The notes: a model not told the origin generated them from the letters alone. A DNA stretch of 64,000 nt from Pisaster brevispinus (GCA_023634235.1 JAMKCF010000014.1:4291501-4355500); one strand, 5' to 3'; numbered from the stretch's first letter, positions 21,967 to 34,904 are shown. Made by a program: numbers and translations.

Positions 21967-22452
21967 GTAAAGAGTAAATCAAAAAATGTGTTTCTTGTCT
22001 TCAAGAAACAAAATATGTCGAAGTTGTTGAAACTGGATTGGTGTTTACAAAAAAAATTTGTAGCACAAAAAAACTTGACCAAACTGGTTCTTTAAGGTTC
22101 AGTGATGTTTTTTGTCTTATCCCAGGTAAATGTTTTATCAAATTATTAATAATACGTACGCCTACATTTGCAAATGTTTATTTTCATACAGCTCAGATAT
22201 TTAAAATGTGAGACAACATGAAAACCTTGCCTAATTTAAACTAATATATGCATTGCTTCCTTGGGTTTTATCATAAAAAGTTATTATGCATTTGTAGTGA
22301 GTTTTTACTTTTGTACTAGAGAGTTTGAGTTCTTGATCACTTTACTTCGTTCACCTTGAAGCTGTGCTGGCTTGATTTAGAAACTGACGACGAAGCTCGA
22401 TGAAAACTTCCCTGAAGCTCTAGAGTTTCATTTGGGATTTAGATATGAAGGA

Positions 22453-22650
22453 CGGGGCCCAATTTCATAGAGCTGCTTAAGAACATAAAATAAGCTAAGC
22501 ACGACAAAAATATGCAGAATAGGATATGGTTTCCAGCCAAAATACCATGGCATATGTACTGTGCGTGACTGGTATCCTGCTCATTTCTGCTAAGCAGGAA
22601 ACGGTTAGACAAACTTTTCCGCTTAAGCAGCTCTGTGAGGGTCTAGGAAT
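22453..22650. mobile_element. Fold-back MITE family M2
   Basis: GGGGCCCAATTTCATAGAGC and GCTTAAG at the left, CGCTTAAGCAGCTCTGTGAG at the right; CCATGGCATATGTACTGTGC inside. Confidence 0.85.
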
Positions 22651-23483
22651 TGAGATGTGGATGTGTATTGTCATACTAGAGCAAATATCATAAATCTTGA
22701 CTCCCGGTATGTTACTGTGCAGTGCACGTCTCATACTCAGTTAGACACCCACCACATCCTTACGTGAAATTTGACTCACGAAATTGCACAGGGAGGCAGT
22801 GTTGTGGCGTCGGTACTGGGGGGGGGTGATTCTTCAGAATTGTTGGAACGCATTTTCGTGACTAAGTACACCTGAACACTTTCGGTTCACTCAGAAAGTT
22901 TCATGAAAACCAAATTGTTTCTCAGTGTTGTATGAGGGAGTTGGGGATGCAAGTGTTTTGGACACAAAATTTGGTTCAAGATTTACTGTCTTTGATCGGA
23001 GACATTACTTTAAGCAAATAATTGTTGCATATTGGTGGTGGGATTGTAGCTTCATATAACCATGGCAACTGTACAAAATACGAATCAGAAAGAAGGTACT
23101 TCCATTCTGTCGAGTATTTGGAGGGAAAAAAGGTACAAGAATAATAGTCCGACCCATTCAGCCCCGCCCACAATGCATTGACCAATCATGAAGGCACGCT
23201 CAAAATTGGGACACATTGAAAATTCTGTTACAATGTGTATTTAAACTGCTGCAAATAGAATTGTGAATTTTGCCTCTTGGGTGTTGTGTAGTGTGCTGGG
23301 CTACTAGGGAAACAAAGGTGACCCATGGGTTTGTTAGCACATCACCTTGGCTCTAGCTATGGTGGGTGGATCATAATGGGTTCGTCCCTGACGGTGTAAG
23401 GTTTAGCTTAGGACTGTTAATTGTTCTGATGTTTAAGTTACCAGCCCACCGTGTCATTGATTTAAGTAACGACCAGCCGTTGA

Positions 23484-23489
23484 AATAAA
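23484..23489 (+). terminator. Candidate poly(A) signal AATAAA
   Basis: The first canonical AATAAA after the DOCK-D stop, about 2 kb downstream. Confidence 0.35.
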
Positions 23490-23499
23490 ACCCTACTGT

Positions 23500-26320
23500 T
23501 TAGATTTACAGCATTTCAGTGGTTTAACTTTCACTATTTGTGCCAAATATAGTAAGAATATAATCCAAAATGACATTTACATTTTAGTAATTTAATCTTC
23601 ATTTCAAATCTTCTATTTGGATGCGAATCATTTGTGAAGCCCTCGGGCCAAAATCAGGTAGTTTTTCGGAAATGAAATTAAAAGTAAAGGCAGCCAAAGT
23701 CTTGATATCAATGTGATGTGATGTATTAAACATTCTATATGTTGATAAATGCTTGACCATATAGGCTCTAATTAGGTGTTAATTGAAAACTCTTATTCTT
23801 ATCTATTTGATGAGCTAATCAACCCAGTTTTGAATTTGGGCAGGAAGATCCTGGATTTTGTCACATTATTGTTAAGGCTCTCTGAGACTATTTCATGACT
23901 TTTAACATAATTATGTGAAACACACATTTAATTTTGCCCTCGAAAGTGAACTTGTCATACACATATATATATACAACCTGTATGCAAACTGCCTCATTTG
24001 GGGACTTGTTACCCAAACTACCCAGTTTGGGTATAAACTTCTACCCTGATTAGATCACTGTTACCTTAATTAGGTGATGAGTTGTCTCCAAACTGACCCA
24101 AACAGGAGAGCAATTGATATTACACCATTTTACATTACTGTACCCATAGTTTACATATATAAATAATAACCGTCGTTTTATAAATATATCTTCCGTTTTG
24201 TACATAAAACCCCTCATTTTCAAGTGCAAAGACTCTCAATTCTTCAAAATTTGAAACATTTTAGCATCCTAACACAGCGATGGAGTAGTGGTAGCAGGGA
24301 ATGGTGACTTGGACTCGACTTAATTAACGATTTGTAAATATTTTTTATGAAGTGTAATATATCCACTGTAGGCAAGTTATTTTGTGATAATGGAGGTTGG
24401 AATTGTAGGTCGAAGGTTAAAGGTGATTAGATTCCCAGAGATCAAAGCTGAAAACAAATCCAATTTAAGTTTGGTGAGTGATAGATGTATAGGCTGTGAT
24501 TAAGGGACTAAGTACTTTTTTAGTGAAACAATCCTCACATTTATTCAATCTTGAGAAATTCAGCTTCAGAATCAAGTGGAAACATTTTATGAATATGCAA
24601 GTATTTTGTAATCGCTGAGCAGTTATAAAAAATGTATTATATAAATCAAAATGATCAATTTCAAATTGTTCATAACACTTTTTCCGAGTGGTTCCCCAGT
24701 AATTTGTACAAAAAGAACTTAATTTGTTGTCATTTTAGTAAAAAAATCTTTAGTTTGGTTTTATCATGAGGTACATACATTGCTTTCAAATAGTAGAACT
24801 TTTTAAATACCGTAGTTTTATTTTACCTTGCATCCCCCTTTTTTTAAACATAAGAAAGAACAAATCCAGACAGAGGGCAGTCAGCCGAGTTTTATAAAGC
24901 TATCCTTGCAGAGCCAAATAGACCCCTTGTGTAGCGCTCAACCCTGCTGGTATGCTCAGGTCATGCACAGGTTTTTATGCACGGAGAACAGCTATCGTCC
25001 AATGATCTGCCTTCTTTCGCCTCAGTGAGGGCGCTGTTTGAGAGTGTGATGTCATATGCACAGGGTCTATTAGCCTTGACGGGATATGAGACTTGGCATA
25101 CCCAGTGGCTCACCCAGAATTTATCCTTAAGAGGTGGGGAGGGGGCAGGGAGGAAGGGGGAGGCTGACAAGAAATACCTGCCTTAATTTTCATTGGGGGA
25201 GGGGGCTCTTTATATGGTGGTATTTGGGGCTGGGCCAACCCTGCCCCCCCCCCCTCCCTTTATACACTCTTTGAGCATTACTTTTCAAATAGTGCATTTT
25301 CTATTTCCTTTGTATTTCTTTTCTCTCTTTATTAGAAAAAATAGGGGGCCTTTGGGATGGTATTGGGGGAGGTTAAGCTGGTAAGCCACCTGATACGCCC
25401 AGCCCTCTGGGTGTGGCAGTAGTCATAATTGTCATATCAGAGTCAAACATTCTGTTAAAGAGCTATACTCTGTGAAGGGTCCTGAGGGATTCAGTGAAGT
25501 CTGGTGACCATGTTCTCCCTGACTAACAGTAGTCTCTGGGCAGGTATACTATGGAGTCTTCTCACTGATGTCACATTTCTATAGCAATGCTGGGGGCAAT
25601 TTCACTAAGGGCTAAGATCGATCTTAACTGTGTATCAATCTTAATTGCAAAGCAAAGTGTGATGTCACAATGGAAATCACTGTGGCAACATTGACAACTC
25701 ATCTTAATATGATTCCTAGTTCTTTGTGAAATCGAGCCCAGCTGGAGTACTATGCACATGTAGGATATGAATGCGTTGTGCCATCCAGTGTTGCGTTTCG
25801 TGCACGTTTATGTTCATGCAGTTCTAGTAACGTGTGTGCATGACGTGTGACGTGTAGGTGTAAGTACTCCAGCATGTCAAGCGATAAAATAGTGATGTCA
25901 CCTGAGAAGGGTCTATTAGAACATGAGGACCAGTCAAAACTTTTTCTAAGTGGTCCTGCTGGCTGGGGCATTGCTTCCCACCACTGCAAGTAAACCACTC
26001 ATTGTTCGTATCGCTCATACGGCTCCAAATTCACGTTCAATACAAATAACAATGTTGAAAGTAAAACCTTGAGAGATGGGACCGGTGAGAAGGCTGGTGG
26101 ACCAGTTAATTGAGAAGCTAAACTGGTCTCGCTGGCAAGCCACTGAAAAAAAAGGGCAAACCTTGTGGATCAAAGTACTTTGTAAAGTGAATAGAGTCCT
26201 TGCTTCTCAATGCAAACCACTGATTTAAACTCAAGTCCTCCAATGATAAAAAAATGTTGAAGGAAAACCTTCCGATATCAAAAAGTAAAAACGCTGGCAG
26301 ACTAGTAACACAGCGAGCCA
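23500..26320. other. Gene-free stretch
   Basis: AT-rich DNA without a supportable exon. It contains purine- and C-rich runs at about 25135-25260 and a degenerate repeat with ACTGGTCTCGCTGG near 26030-26320 related to the 42.2-kb repeat. Short open frames here have no coding character that I can see. Confidence 0.55.
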
Positions 26321-26324
26321 ACTG

Positions 26325-26452
26325 TGCCCGATTGCATGGCGCTACTTACCACGGAATTACCACATTACTTTATAGAATCACGCGCTGTTACAGGTCAGTG
26401 TAAGCGCAGAAATCTGCGGTAAGCAGAGCCATAGAACTGGGCCCTAGTCCTA
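26325..26452. mobile_element. Fold-back MITE family M1, short copy
   Basis: TGCCCGATTGCATGGCGCTA at the left; GCGCAGAAATCTGCGGTAAG and CAGAGCCATAGAACTGGGCC at the right, matching the M1 end. Confidence 0.7.
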
Positions 26453-27400
26453 CAGTAAGGCACTGAAGGAGTTGAGGGTAAACTCCGCTGGGGTGCCAAG
26501 TTGTAGAGAGAATTTGTTTAACACCCATTTCCTGGCATCATGTTGCGATTGAGATTTAATCTAACTGTCTTTCTTGTGGATAATTTTTAAGGTGAAGTTC
26601 AATTAATCTAAGATGGTAGACCTACTGTACTATATTCCCCTTATGTGACTGTTTATATATTTTGAAATTAAAAAAACCTTGAGTTATTCATTCATTTCGC
26701 TTGCAATCAAATATTTTTCTGTTTAACGTTTTTGCTTGAATACTATACTCCAGATAATAAAAAGGTATAACTTTATGTCAAAATCTGTGGAATAATTAGT
26801 TAACACTTATTATATGGATTGATTTTGGTGGTTGTTGTTGTTGGTTTTTTTTTATTCACACTGTAGAATGAAATTCCATGGTATAAGTCAAACGATATAT
26901 ATGATCGAGACTGTAATCCAAAACAGTAAGTCTTCAAATTTGGATAAATAGCACCTAATGTAGTTCTCTTTTATCAAATGAAAATGATTGTTTTTAAAAC
27001 AAAACAGTTTTCTCTTCAAGCCTTCTTTTGCATGTAAAACAAAACAGTTTTCTCTACAAGCCTTCTTTTGCATGTAAGAATTGTTCACATGTGGATAAAG
27101 TGTCATGTAATGTCTGCACAGAGCGAGTGCCAAATATTGGGGTTTTTTTTCAGTGTCAGGTTTTTGTTTCTTATCTAGTTTTGTTTTTTATTTGGCAGTC
27201 TTTGACTGTAGTATCAGTCAGTCTCATTCAACCTTTTTTAAAAGGTTACTGTTTCATTTTTTTTATAGAGTTTTTAAATTGCAGCATCATCTTAATCAAG
27301 CCTTTTGTGAGTTCTAACATGAAATTATCAAAACAAATCAAGAAGTGAGACAATGTAAATTTTAACGACTGCTATGTTTTTTTATTACACATCCAACGGC
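26453..27400. other. Gene-free stretch with a short duplication
   Basis: AAACAAAACAGTTTTCTC followed by CAAGCCTTCTTTTGCATGTA occurs twice in direct order (about 26995-27076, 38 bp apart). Otherwise nothing recognisable. Confidence 0.6.
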
Positions 27401-27419
27401 ACAATTAGCACCAAAAACA

Positions 27420-27600
27420 GGATGAATAGAAAATGAGAAAAAGTGTGTAGTTTTAGATGTGGGAGGAAAACCACATGAGGAAAACCGTTGCAATCAGGTA
27501 GCGACTGAAAGCCCAATGTACATGCAAGGCACCAGTCTAAGGTGGGATTTGAACCAGGGTCCACAGAGGTAAAGAATCCACTGAACAAACTTGATCCCCT
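27420..27600 (-). mobile_element. tRNA-derived SINE (GGTTCAAATCCCACC family), copy 2
   Basis: TTTTAGATGTGGGAGGAAAA, GTAGCGACTGAAAGCCCAAT and GGGATTTGAACCAGGGTCCA are in the same order as at 4380-4500. Confidence 0.75.
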
Positions 27601-27829
27601 TCATGTAGGATACTTCACTGGTAACCAGTTGGTGTTGGGTTCGAACTCACTCAAATGACGGTCTTGGATTTTATTATTTTGTTCCAGTACTCAAGTAGGA
27701 TTTGAACCCGATGCAACCGTTCTGAACCTAACTTTTACTGAATGCCAAGCAACAAACCACAAGGGAAACTGAGTTGGTAAAGTTTCATTAAACTTTGGGG
27801 TTAACAATGACATTTTGACTAGAGTGCTG

Positions 27830-28060
27830 AATGAATCCATACAGTTCGCAGTCAACCCTCCTACTATCTGACCATTCAATATCATCCACTGTGGTTTTGA
27901 AGGATTGATCAATTATACCAGCCTGCAATGTGGCATTGTGTGGTGAATTCATCTACACAGGACATGCATACACAGTAAGTTCTGTGCTCAGTTGTGCCAC
28001 CATACACAATCCGTGCAGTTGAGTAGTTTCAAATTGTTGGTCGACTGTTAATTGTTATCA
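27830..28060 (-). repeat. 116-bp dispersed repeat, about 1.3 units
   Basis: CAGTCAACCCTCCTACTATC, AATATCATCCACTGTGGTTT, TACCAGCCTGCAATGTGGCA and TTCAAATTGTTGGTCGAC, as in the intron copies. Confidence 0.8.
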
Positions 28061-28619
28061 CGTAAGAGGGTTATTAGAGAGTTTATAATAGAGTATTTCT
28101 AGAAAGGGTATAGATTCTTCAAGGAATTAAAATATTTTTCTCTTTTTGAATTTCTTGGAATGCTTAAACAGAGGAAGGTAATTATAGATACATGGAAGGC
28201 CAGTTTCTAGACTGAAATTTTGATATCCTAAATCGATGATTGTTGAGTCTTTCCAAGCTAGCAATACAAATTCAAACTTTCAATATTAGAATTCCTTCGG
28301 ATTACTCATATTATTGTAAATTTGCTTCAACTAAAAGAATAAAGTTGCTGCCTTACATTGGGTTAATTTCAAGCCAAAAGCTTTGTGTATAAATGTAAGG
28401 TTTTGTAAGTATTTGAGTTCAAATCACAGTTGTGTGTTTACAGTTTTGTCTAGTCAAGTTTTATAAAACTAATTTCTTTTTTATTAACATTAACCCCACA
28501 ACAAGATGTACATTGGTTTGAGTAGTCACTATATGAGTATAGAGAATACAACTTTGTAACAAAACTACAGAATGTAAAATAGTGTTGTGTACAAATTATG
28601 AATATCTAAGTACCAATGG

Positions 28620-28640
28620 TGTGTGTGTGTGTGTGTGTAT
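28620..28640. repeat. (GT)n microsatellite
   Basis: About ten uninterrupted GT units. Confidence 0.95.
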
Positions 28641-28737
28641 TGTACACAGACTAAAACATGAATGGTAGTATTGTATAGAATGACGTATGCCCTTAATGAA
28701 GTTCCGGTCCCAGACAGGTTTTGCAGACTACTAGGCC

Positions 28738-28855
28738 GGTTCTGAATTAGAGCTTATGGCTGCGGCTTGATCACTGCATTATCAAGTTAGTGTTAATGCA
28801 AAGTCTATCCTTGGCAACACCCTTAACCATAGCTGTAGCCGCCAGTTGAGACCTG
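28738..28855. mobile_element. Small fold-back element (GCTGCGGC/GTAGCCGC arms)
   Basis: The left end TTCTGAATTAGAGCTTATGG and the right end CCATAGCTGTAGCCGCCAGT are imperfect inverted partners. A larger relative is at 51665-52350. Confidence 0.6.
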
Positions 28856-29809
28856 ACCTTATAAACTCAAAACATTGTCTGTTTTTTTAGTGACTTTACA
28901 TTCTGCAGTTACAAAAAGTACAGAGGCATAGTTTTTTTAAGCACAAAGGTGCCCGAGGTAGTGTTAGACATTTTGGTTCCTAGTCCCAATGTCATGGCTT
29001 TGCTTAGCATGGATTTCTGCGCTTACAGCCCAGAGAATCAGGCGTTTTAGGCACCCTGTAAAGCATAGACTACTGTGGTACACAGTGCCTGGAACTTGGT
29101 CCAGAGCAGTTTGTTTCATAAACAAACTTTAAGTTACTCTAAGGTTGTACGGAAATATTTCAATACAAGTTTCATTAGTTTCAAAGTGAGGCTTATGTCA
29201 TACTGAGACAAGTTGAGGTCATGAACTGACCTGACATGACATGACCTGCAACTGAAGTGGTTTTGAATATTCATTGTAGTGAATATTTGAACCAAGGATT
29301 GGAAGGGGGAAGTCCCTTCAAAGTTTTTACAAACTTGTCGCCGTTTTTTATTGTAACAATTCAAGTGTTTACCGTAAACTATCAGAAAAGATTTAGCGTA
29401 ATTTATCAATCATATTTAGATAATGAATGTATTAATATCATGTGTATATTGATCATTGACATGTTTTGTTTTAAGTTAATGAGAATTTGATGAATCAGAC
29501 ACTGGTGAAGATGGTGACATGATTTTGGTTGTGATCTGTAAATAAATGCTACAATAAGCAATACATTTGAATTGAATCATTGGCTGGTATCTCTGCTGAA
29601 GATTCTGATACTGAATCAAATTTCCAGTTTTTGTTCCTAAGGAAACTCAGTTCTCCACGTTCTTTAGACTACGATTTTAACAGGCAACCCCCCCCCCCCC
29701 CCAACCCAATTCAATCCTGCCGCTGTAAAATGGGTTTTAACTATAAGGATGGACTGCATACAGGCCTCTAACAACGGATATCAGGCATGCCAGTGTTAGA
29801 TATTTGTTG

Positions 29810-30640
29810 GAGAAAAAAACGTTTCGATTTTAAGTGTTGGTCTCTCTTTTACCCGCGAAATTTCTCTCCGATTTACTCTGAATAACCTGGGGAAGAACCC
29901 ATGGTCTGTAGAAGACGATGCCCTCTCGAATATAGATGGACGACTGAAAATAGTAATTTTCTGCTCCTCAAATCGTAAGCTTTCTGATTTATTAACAGAT
30001 TTTCTGCATAATCATGAGAGAAAAGCGGGAAGGGATTTGGTTTAAAATTCAGTTTTTATGTTCATTTTGGGGCACCGTTATATCAATAACTAGTCAATAT
30101 CGTCAAAGGTTACCAAGAGAGGCGACTCAAACCAAGAATGTTCAGCATTTTAAGCTCTCTTCCAAATATCAGGCGATTTGATGGAAACCAAATTTTCGAC
30201 CAAATTTGGAAAAAACTGCAAGGGGTAACTCTTGCCATTATTTCAGCCCCGAAAAGTTTTTCTCTCTGAAAATTTAATCAAAGAAAGCCCTTTGCTTGTA
30301 GAAGACTGTCGCCAAGTTACATGTGTTTCGAACAAAGGGTTTGGTTTAAAGTTCATCTTTTATCTTCGTTTTGGACCATGGTTATATCAATAACTAGTCA
30401 ATATCTTCAAAAGTTACCAAGAGAGGCGACTCAAACCAAGAATTTTCAGCACCTCGCACCCCATTTAAGCTCTCTTTCAAATATCAGGCAATTTCGAAAC
30501 AAAAATTTTTCGACCAAATTTTGAAAAAACTGCAAGGGGTAACTCTTGCCTTTTTTTTCAGCTCAAAAAGTTTTTCTCTCCGATCGGCCTCAAATTTAAA
30601 TCAAAGAAAGTCCTTTGCTTGTAGAAGACAGTCGCCAAGT
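29810..30640. repeat. 304-bp tandem duplication, two units plus a partial third
   Basis: TATATCAATAACTAGTCAAT occurs at 30079 and 30383. GAGGCGACTCAAACCAAGAA, CTGCAAGGGGTAACTCTTGC and CCCTTTGCTTGTAGAAGAC/TCCTTTGCTTGTAGAAGAC recur at the same spacing. A weaker related piece (TCTGTAGAAGACGATGCCCT) lies at 29900. No coding potential was recognised. Confidence 0.9.
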
Positions 30641-30904
30641 CTACTGCATTGAAGTGCTGAATGCAGTTGATTTTTACAACAAAATAATAAAATAAAACAA
30701 AATAAAAAAGTAAATGAAAAGAATAAAAATGACACATAAAAATGGTCTTCATTTTTAGTTTGTTTTAATATCATAACTGGTCAAATCTTATTTGTTTATT
30801 ATTTATCTTGAGTTGTTTTACAATCAAAGACTGGTACAAAATTCAGGGTTTGGTCACAAAATATCAGAGATTTATTCTGAAAGTTGTTTTGATAAAAAAT
30901 CTGT

Positions 30905-31115
30905 CCTTGATTAGAGCTGCTTTAAACACAAAAAGGAGCCAAGGGACAAAACACTTTTGCTTACCAGCAAAAACAAAGGTTACCAGCCAAAATACTATGT
31001 CACAGGTACTGTCTGTGACTGGCTTCCTGCTTTTTTTTGTGTGTGTGTTTTACTTAGCAGAAAGTTGTTAAGCAAAATGTTCTGCTTAAGCAGCTCTATG
31101 AAATTTTACCCAGAT
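30905..31115. mobile_element. Fold-back MITE family M2
   Basis: TTGATTAGAGCTGCTTTAAA at the left, TCTGCTTAAGCAGCTCTATG and AAATTTTACCC at the right, GGTTACCAGCCAAAATACTA inside. Confidence 0.8.
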
Positions 31116-31741
31116 ACTATGCCAATGCATTGTTAGGTTCCCTGGGTACACGGTGATAATCCAAGTTATAATTTTTGCCAAAGAAAAGAACCAGATCATT
31201 TTGTTCCCCGAGCCTTGCTTTCTTTACATTGAGTTGATTGGAAGAAAAAAACAAAATGGCTGCAGCATGACATTGATCAATATACTGAAAACAATACTGG
31301 TTACATTTTGGTAATCATCATAACTGAATGCTTGGAAATATTTTTACAGCAATGATAATAACTGTTAATAAATTTTGCATTTATAAAACCTATACAGGTC
31401 CTTTGGGCTGGTAAGCAGTTTGTAACAGCTTATTCCTTTTGTATATAATTCAAAAATATTCAAATAAACTCAAACAATTTTTTAAGATCAATGGAAAGAA
31501 TAAATTTTAAAATTGCACCAATTCTATCATTGGTTTAGCCTTGAATACAAGGCTGTCTTGCACCATCCCTTTGCCTAACAGTTCACACACAGAAAGCCGT
31601 GGTAGGATGCCAGTCTCCATTGCACTGCACTGACATGCAACGGAGGGGTCCAGCCTGGGCTATCCACACACCGAGTCTGTAATTTTTCAGTAATGCCGAT
31701 AGTCCGCACACGGAGTTCATAGGACTATGCACAAGCACACA

Positions 31742-31993
31742 CATGCAGGGCCAAATTTCATGGCTCTGCTTACCATAAGCAAAGAATCGGCGCAGAGAAT
31801 TCTTTGCTTACGTCAAGCGTATTTTACGGGTTAGCAGAGAATTTTTGCTTGTGCGCGTGCGTACTCCACATTTCTTTTAGGCATTCTTCGCTTACACAGA
31901 TAGCGCAGAAATTCAGCGCTTGCACAGTAAGCGGAGAATGGTGATCGTGAGCACAGAATTCGGCGGTAAGCAGAGCCATGCAATTGGGCCCAG
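31742..31993. mobile_element. Fold-back MITE family M1, full copy
   Basis: TTTCATGGCTCTGCTTACCA at the left and CGGTAAGCAGAGCCATGCAA with TTGGGCCC at the right form inverted ends. Inside it is itself built from GCTTACG..AAGCGAAGAAT-type palindromic pieces. Confidence 0.88.
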
Positions 31994-32499
31994 CTCTGTG
32001 TTGCAGTCTCTCTATGGACATTCCTTTGTTTTGTACACTTAAGGAAAATCCCATTCCTCAACACAGTAAAAGACACTGTGTGGACGTATGTAAGTCCCCA
32101 TAGTGCTTCAAGCCCCTGCACTCTGTGGACCTCTTTTGTTGTAGCACTTAACACGACTGAACCCAAGCATGGTGTAGATGCCATGTGCAGACCCACTCTG
32201 TGCATGGATTATCAGACCAAGGGACAGCACTGACAGCCTTGAAAACGAGGCTATCAGTGGTAGTTTGGTGAACAAACAAAAAAACAGTGGCAATCAAATA
32301 AAGTCCTTTTCGCAAAATACTTACCACAAGCCAATCAAACTAATATATTACGTCAAACAAACCCGCCACCATCTTTAAAAAAAAAAAAACGCTGAATTTT
32401 TACACAGTTTTAAAATTTCAAGAGCATATCAGTTTGCCATCTTTCTAGGGCAAGAGAAGCATTTTTTTAAAAATCATTTCAAGTTAGAGCACACATCGG

Positions 32500-32720
32500 A
32501 CACATTGGCAATTGTCAAATACCAGTATCCGCACTTTATGTGACCCAACATATACATGAAACAACAAACCTGTGATATTATAAGCTATCAGCACTTTCGT
32601 GGATACCGGCGCTATAGAAGACGTCATTATTATTATTATTGAGGAAAAAAAACTATAGCAATAATAATAATAATACTTGGTTCTTATATAGCGCTTTATC
32701 ACACCCCTAGGGGCGTGTCA
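32500..32720. repeat. Two dispersed repeat ends head to head with ATT microsatellite
   Basis: GACACATTGGCAATTGTCAA to TACCGGCGCTATAGAAGACG plus (ATT)n, then (AAT)n plus ACTTGGTTCTTATATAGCGC. The two CGCTATA ends face each other across the microsatellite. Confidence 0.6.
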
Positions 32721-32804
32721 AAGCCCTCAGTATTCTTTTCCTGCAAAGTATGTGGAGTTACATTTTGAAGTATGAGACCTATTCCTTTATAGCACCATGT
32801 AATG

Positions 32805-33085
32805 GTTTACGAGGTGCTGTGGCGCAATATGTAGCCAATCAAACCAGGAACACCAGGCAAACCCCTTCTCTTTACAATAAGTGCACTGGGTCCTGTTTAC
32901 GTGCATTACATAACACAAGGGACCAACGGCTTTACGTCCCATCCGAAGGACGAAGCAATCATGGTTAAGTGTCTTGCTTAAGGACACAAGTGTCACGACC
33001 GGGACTCGAACCCACACTCTGCTGATTAGAAACACCAGAGCTTGAGTCCAGTGCTCTTATCCATTCGGCCACAACACGCCACATA
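32805..33085 (-). mobile_element. tRNA-Leu/Ser-like SINE, full copy
   Basis: The reverse complement begins GTGTTGTGGCCGAATGGATA and has box B GGGTTCGAGTCCCGGTCGTG, then the conserved body ACGTAAAGCCGTTGGTCCCT. Colinear with 37196-37480 (+). Confidence 0.85.
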
Positions 33086-33091
33086 GTTTTG

Positions 33092-33400
33092 TAGTAAACT
33101 TGCGCGGGTACAACCATGTATAAAACTCCACAGGAGAAAGAAGACGAGTGGAGTATACTGTTTGGACACTTCTCCGAACACTTCTCCCAAGAGAGCTTTA
33201 CACATCGTTGTACCCGCAAAGTTACTACTACAGAATTCTACAGAATAAAATACTACTAAATAAAAATATAATGTTCTGCTACCGTAGGCATTGATTGTGC
33301 AGCACCTGGTATGCAGCGCCATGACATTTGGCTCCTGATAATGAAAGTTTTGCAGTAGTAGTAAACTTGTGGGTACAATGTACAAAACTCTTCTGGGAGA
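33092..33400. mobile_element. Fold-back element with GTAGTAAACTTGCGGGTAC ends, plus a direct partial copy
   Basis: GTAGTAAACTTGCGCGGGTA (33092) pairs with TGTACCCGCAAAGTTACTAC (ending about 33230). A second direct copy GTAGTAAACTTGTGGGTACA begins near 33358. The spacer reads ATGTCATGGCGCTG/CACCTGG on the minus strand. Confidence 0.75.
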
Positions 33401-33534
33401 AGCGGTGTGGTTTCAAGGTTTCAAACAGAATACCCATCTTCAGGTCTTGAACCACAAAATCACTCACAAAAGAGAAACCCTTTTTTATATTTAGAATACA
33501 GTGTGACAGCCGAATTTGATGCCATAAAAAAAAA

Positions 33535-33735
33535 TAAAAAAACTTTAAAAATAACCTTGCTTAGCAAAAATATTTGGGGTACCGGTCACAAGAAATATAC
33601 ATTACATTCAATTTTGGTTGGTAACCTTATTCTGCTAAGCAAAGCTATTCTGCTAAGCAAAATTATACCAATCAAGACTTTTTTACGCTAAGAAAATTTG
33701 TGTGCTTTAACAGTTTTATGAACTTTGGCCCTTAT
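33535..33735. mobile_element. Fold-back MITE family M2
   Basis: CTTGCTTAGCAAAAATATTT, GGTACCGGTCACAAGAAATA, TTTTGGTTGGTAACCTTATT and TTCTGCTAAGCAAAGC, ending GAACTTTGGCCC. Confidence 0.7.
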
Positions 33736-34700
33736 TCTAGAACAATACCAAATTTCTACAGGGTTCAAGGACATTATTTTACTAAAAGTACAAATATTTA
33801 AAAAGTTAACTATTCCATTTATACATATTACTCAGAAACAGTCACTTTCACATACCAATGTAAAAAACGTCAATCAGCACCTAAAGACTTATCCATTTCC
33901 CTCTAAAAACGCCTACTACCACAAGAGTATTCAACTTGACAACATTCAATTTTTAAAACATTTTAGTCCAATAAGCCAGTAAAGCTTTTATGGGGAAGAA
34001 AACAAAGTAGTCACCAATTTTGTGTGAAAGACATTGTTTAATGTCAGGGTGTACTTTTGGTAACTACGTCACAAGTTAATGACCATTACAAAACTGAACT
34101 GAACTGAAGTCGAAAAACACCGTGAGAAACAACTCCCTTTGAAGTAGAGTAGTTTAAGAGAAAGAGGTCATTTTTCTCTCCCCAAATTTGAATCTGAGAA
34201 AGCTTAAAAAATGAAGCCTTTCTCATGTATCTGAAAGCACAAAGTTCTCTGCAACAAAAGTGTTTTTTTCTTTCATTATTTTCTAACAACTTAGATGACC
34301 AAGGGAGCCCAAACTTTCACAAGTTTGTTATTTTGTGCACATGTTGGGATACACCAAGTGAGGATACTTGACAATTACCAAAAGTATACCCTGCTTGTAA
34401 AACATTCAACCACTTAAAAAAGATAAGTGTTTTTTCTCGTCCAACAGAAATCTGCTTAAACCGACAACATTCTGTGATAAACACATTTCTTGATAAAAAC
34501 ATTTCTCATCACGTAATCAATCCATTAACAGATGGTATTTGGGTAGCTTAAGTCCAAATTGGGGAGTGGCAATTTGTTTATAAAGGTGTTAATTTTGATT
34601 TCCAATTAGAAAAACTTTGTTACCTTTTTAGGTTATTTTATAGAACAACATCTTTGACTTATTTACAACATTTTTCAGGACACACTTATAACTTGTTGTG

Positions 34701-34904
34701 TCAGTGCAAAAAGGTTGTATCTCCTAAAATAGCACTTTCGTTAGGCGCTAGTTTGAAATTGTCAAAACGTTGCATCTTGCTGAAAATAGCCCGGATGCAC
34801 ACACAAAACAAGCACACGCTGAGATACAACGTTTTTTAAACGGACCATTTTCGTGCGAGATACAGCACTTTTGCAAAATCAAGATACAAGGTTTTTACAC
34901 TGAT
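34701..34904. mobile_element. Fold-back element with TCAGTGCAAAAAGGTTGTATC ends
   Basis: The left arm TCAGTGCAAAAAGGTTGTAT is mirrored by the right arm ATACAAGGTTTTTACACTGA. Inner arms also pair (GATACAACGTTTTTTAAACG with GTCAAAACGTTGCATC). Confidence 0.8.

Larger units (their letters stand above)
21439..23500 (+). other. Probable 3'UTR of the DOCK-D gene
   Basis: No coding features follow the stop. The first poly(A)-signal-like hexamers on the + strand are ATTAAA at 21961 and AATAAA at 23484. An M2 MITE (22453-22650) lies inside. The true transcript end cannot be fixed from sequence alone. Confidence 0.5.

Noticed and set aside
24828..25384. Several 60-70-codon ORFs near 25 kb
   Set aside because: They overlap each other on both strands in purine- and C-rich low-complexity DNA with no splice-bordered core.
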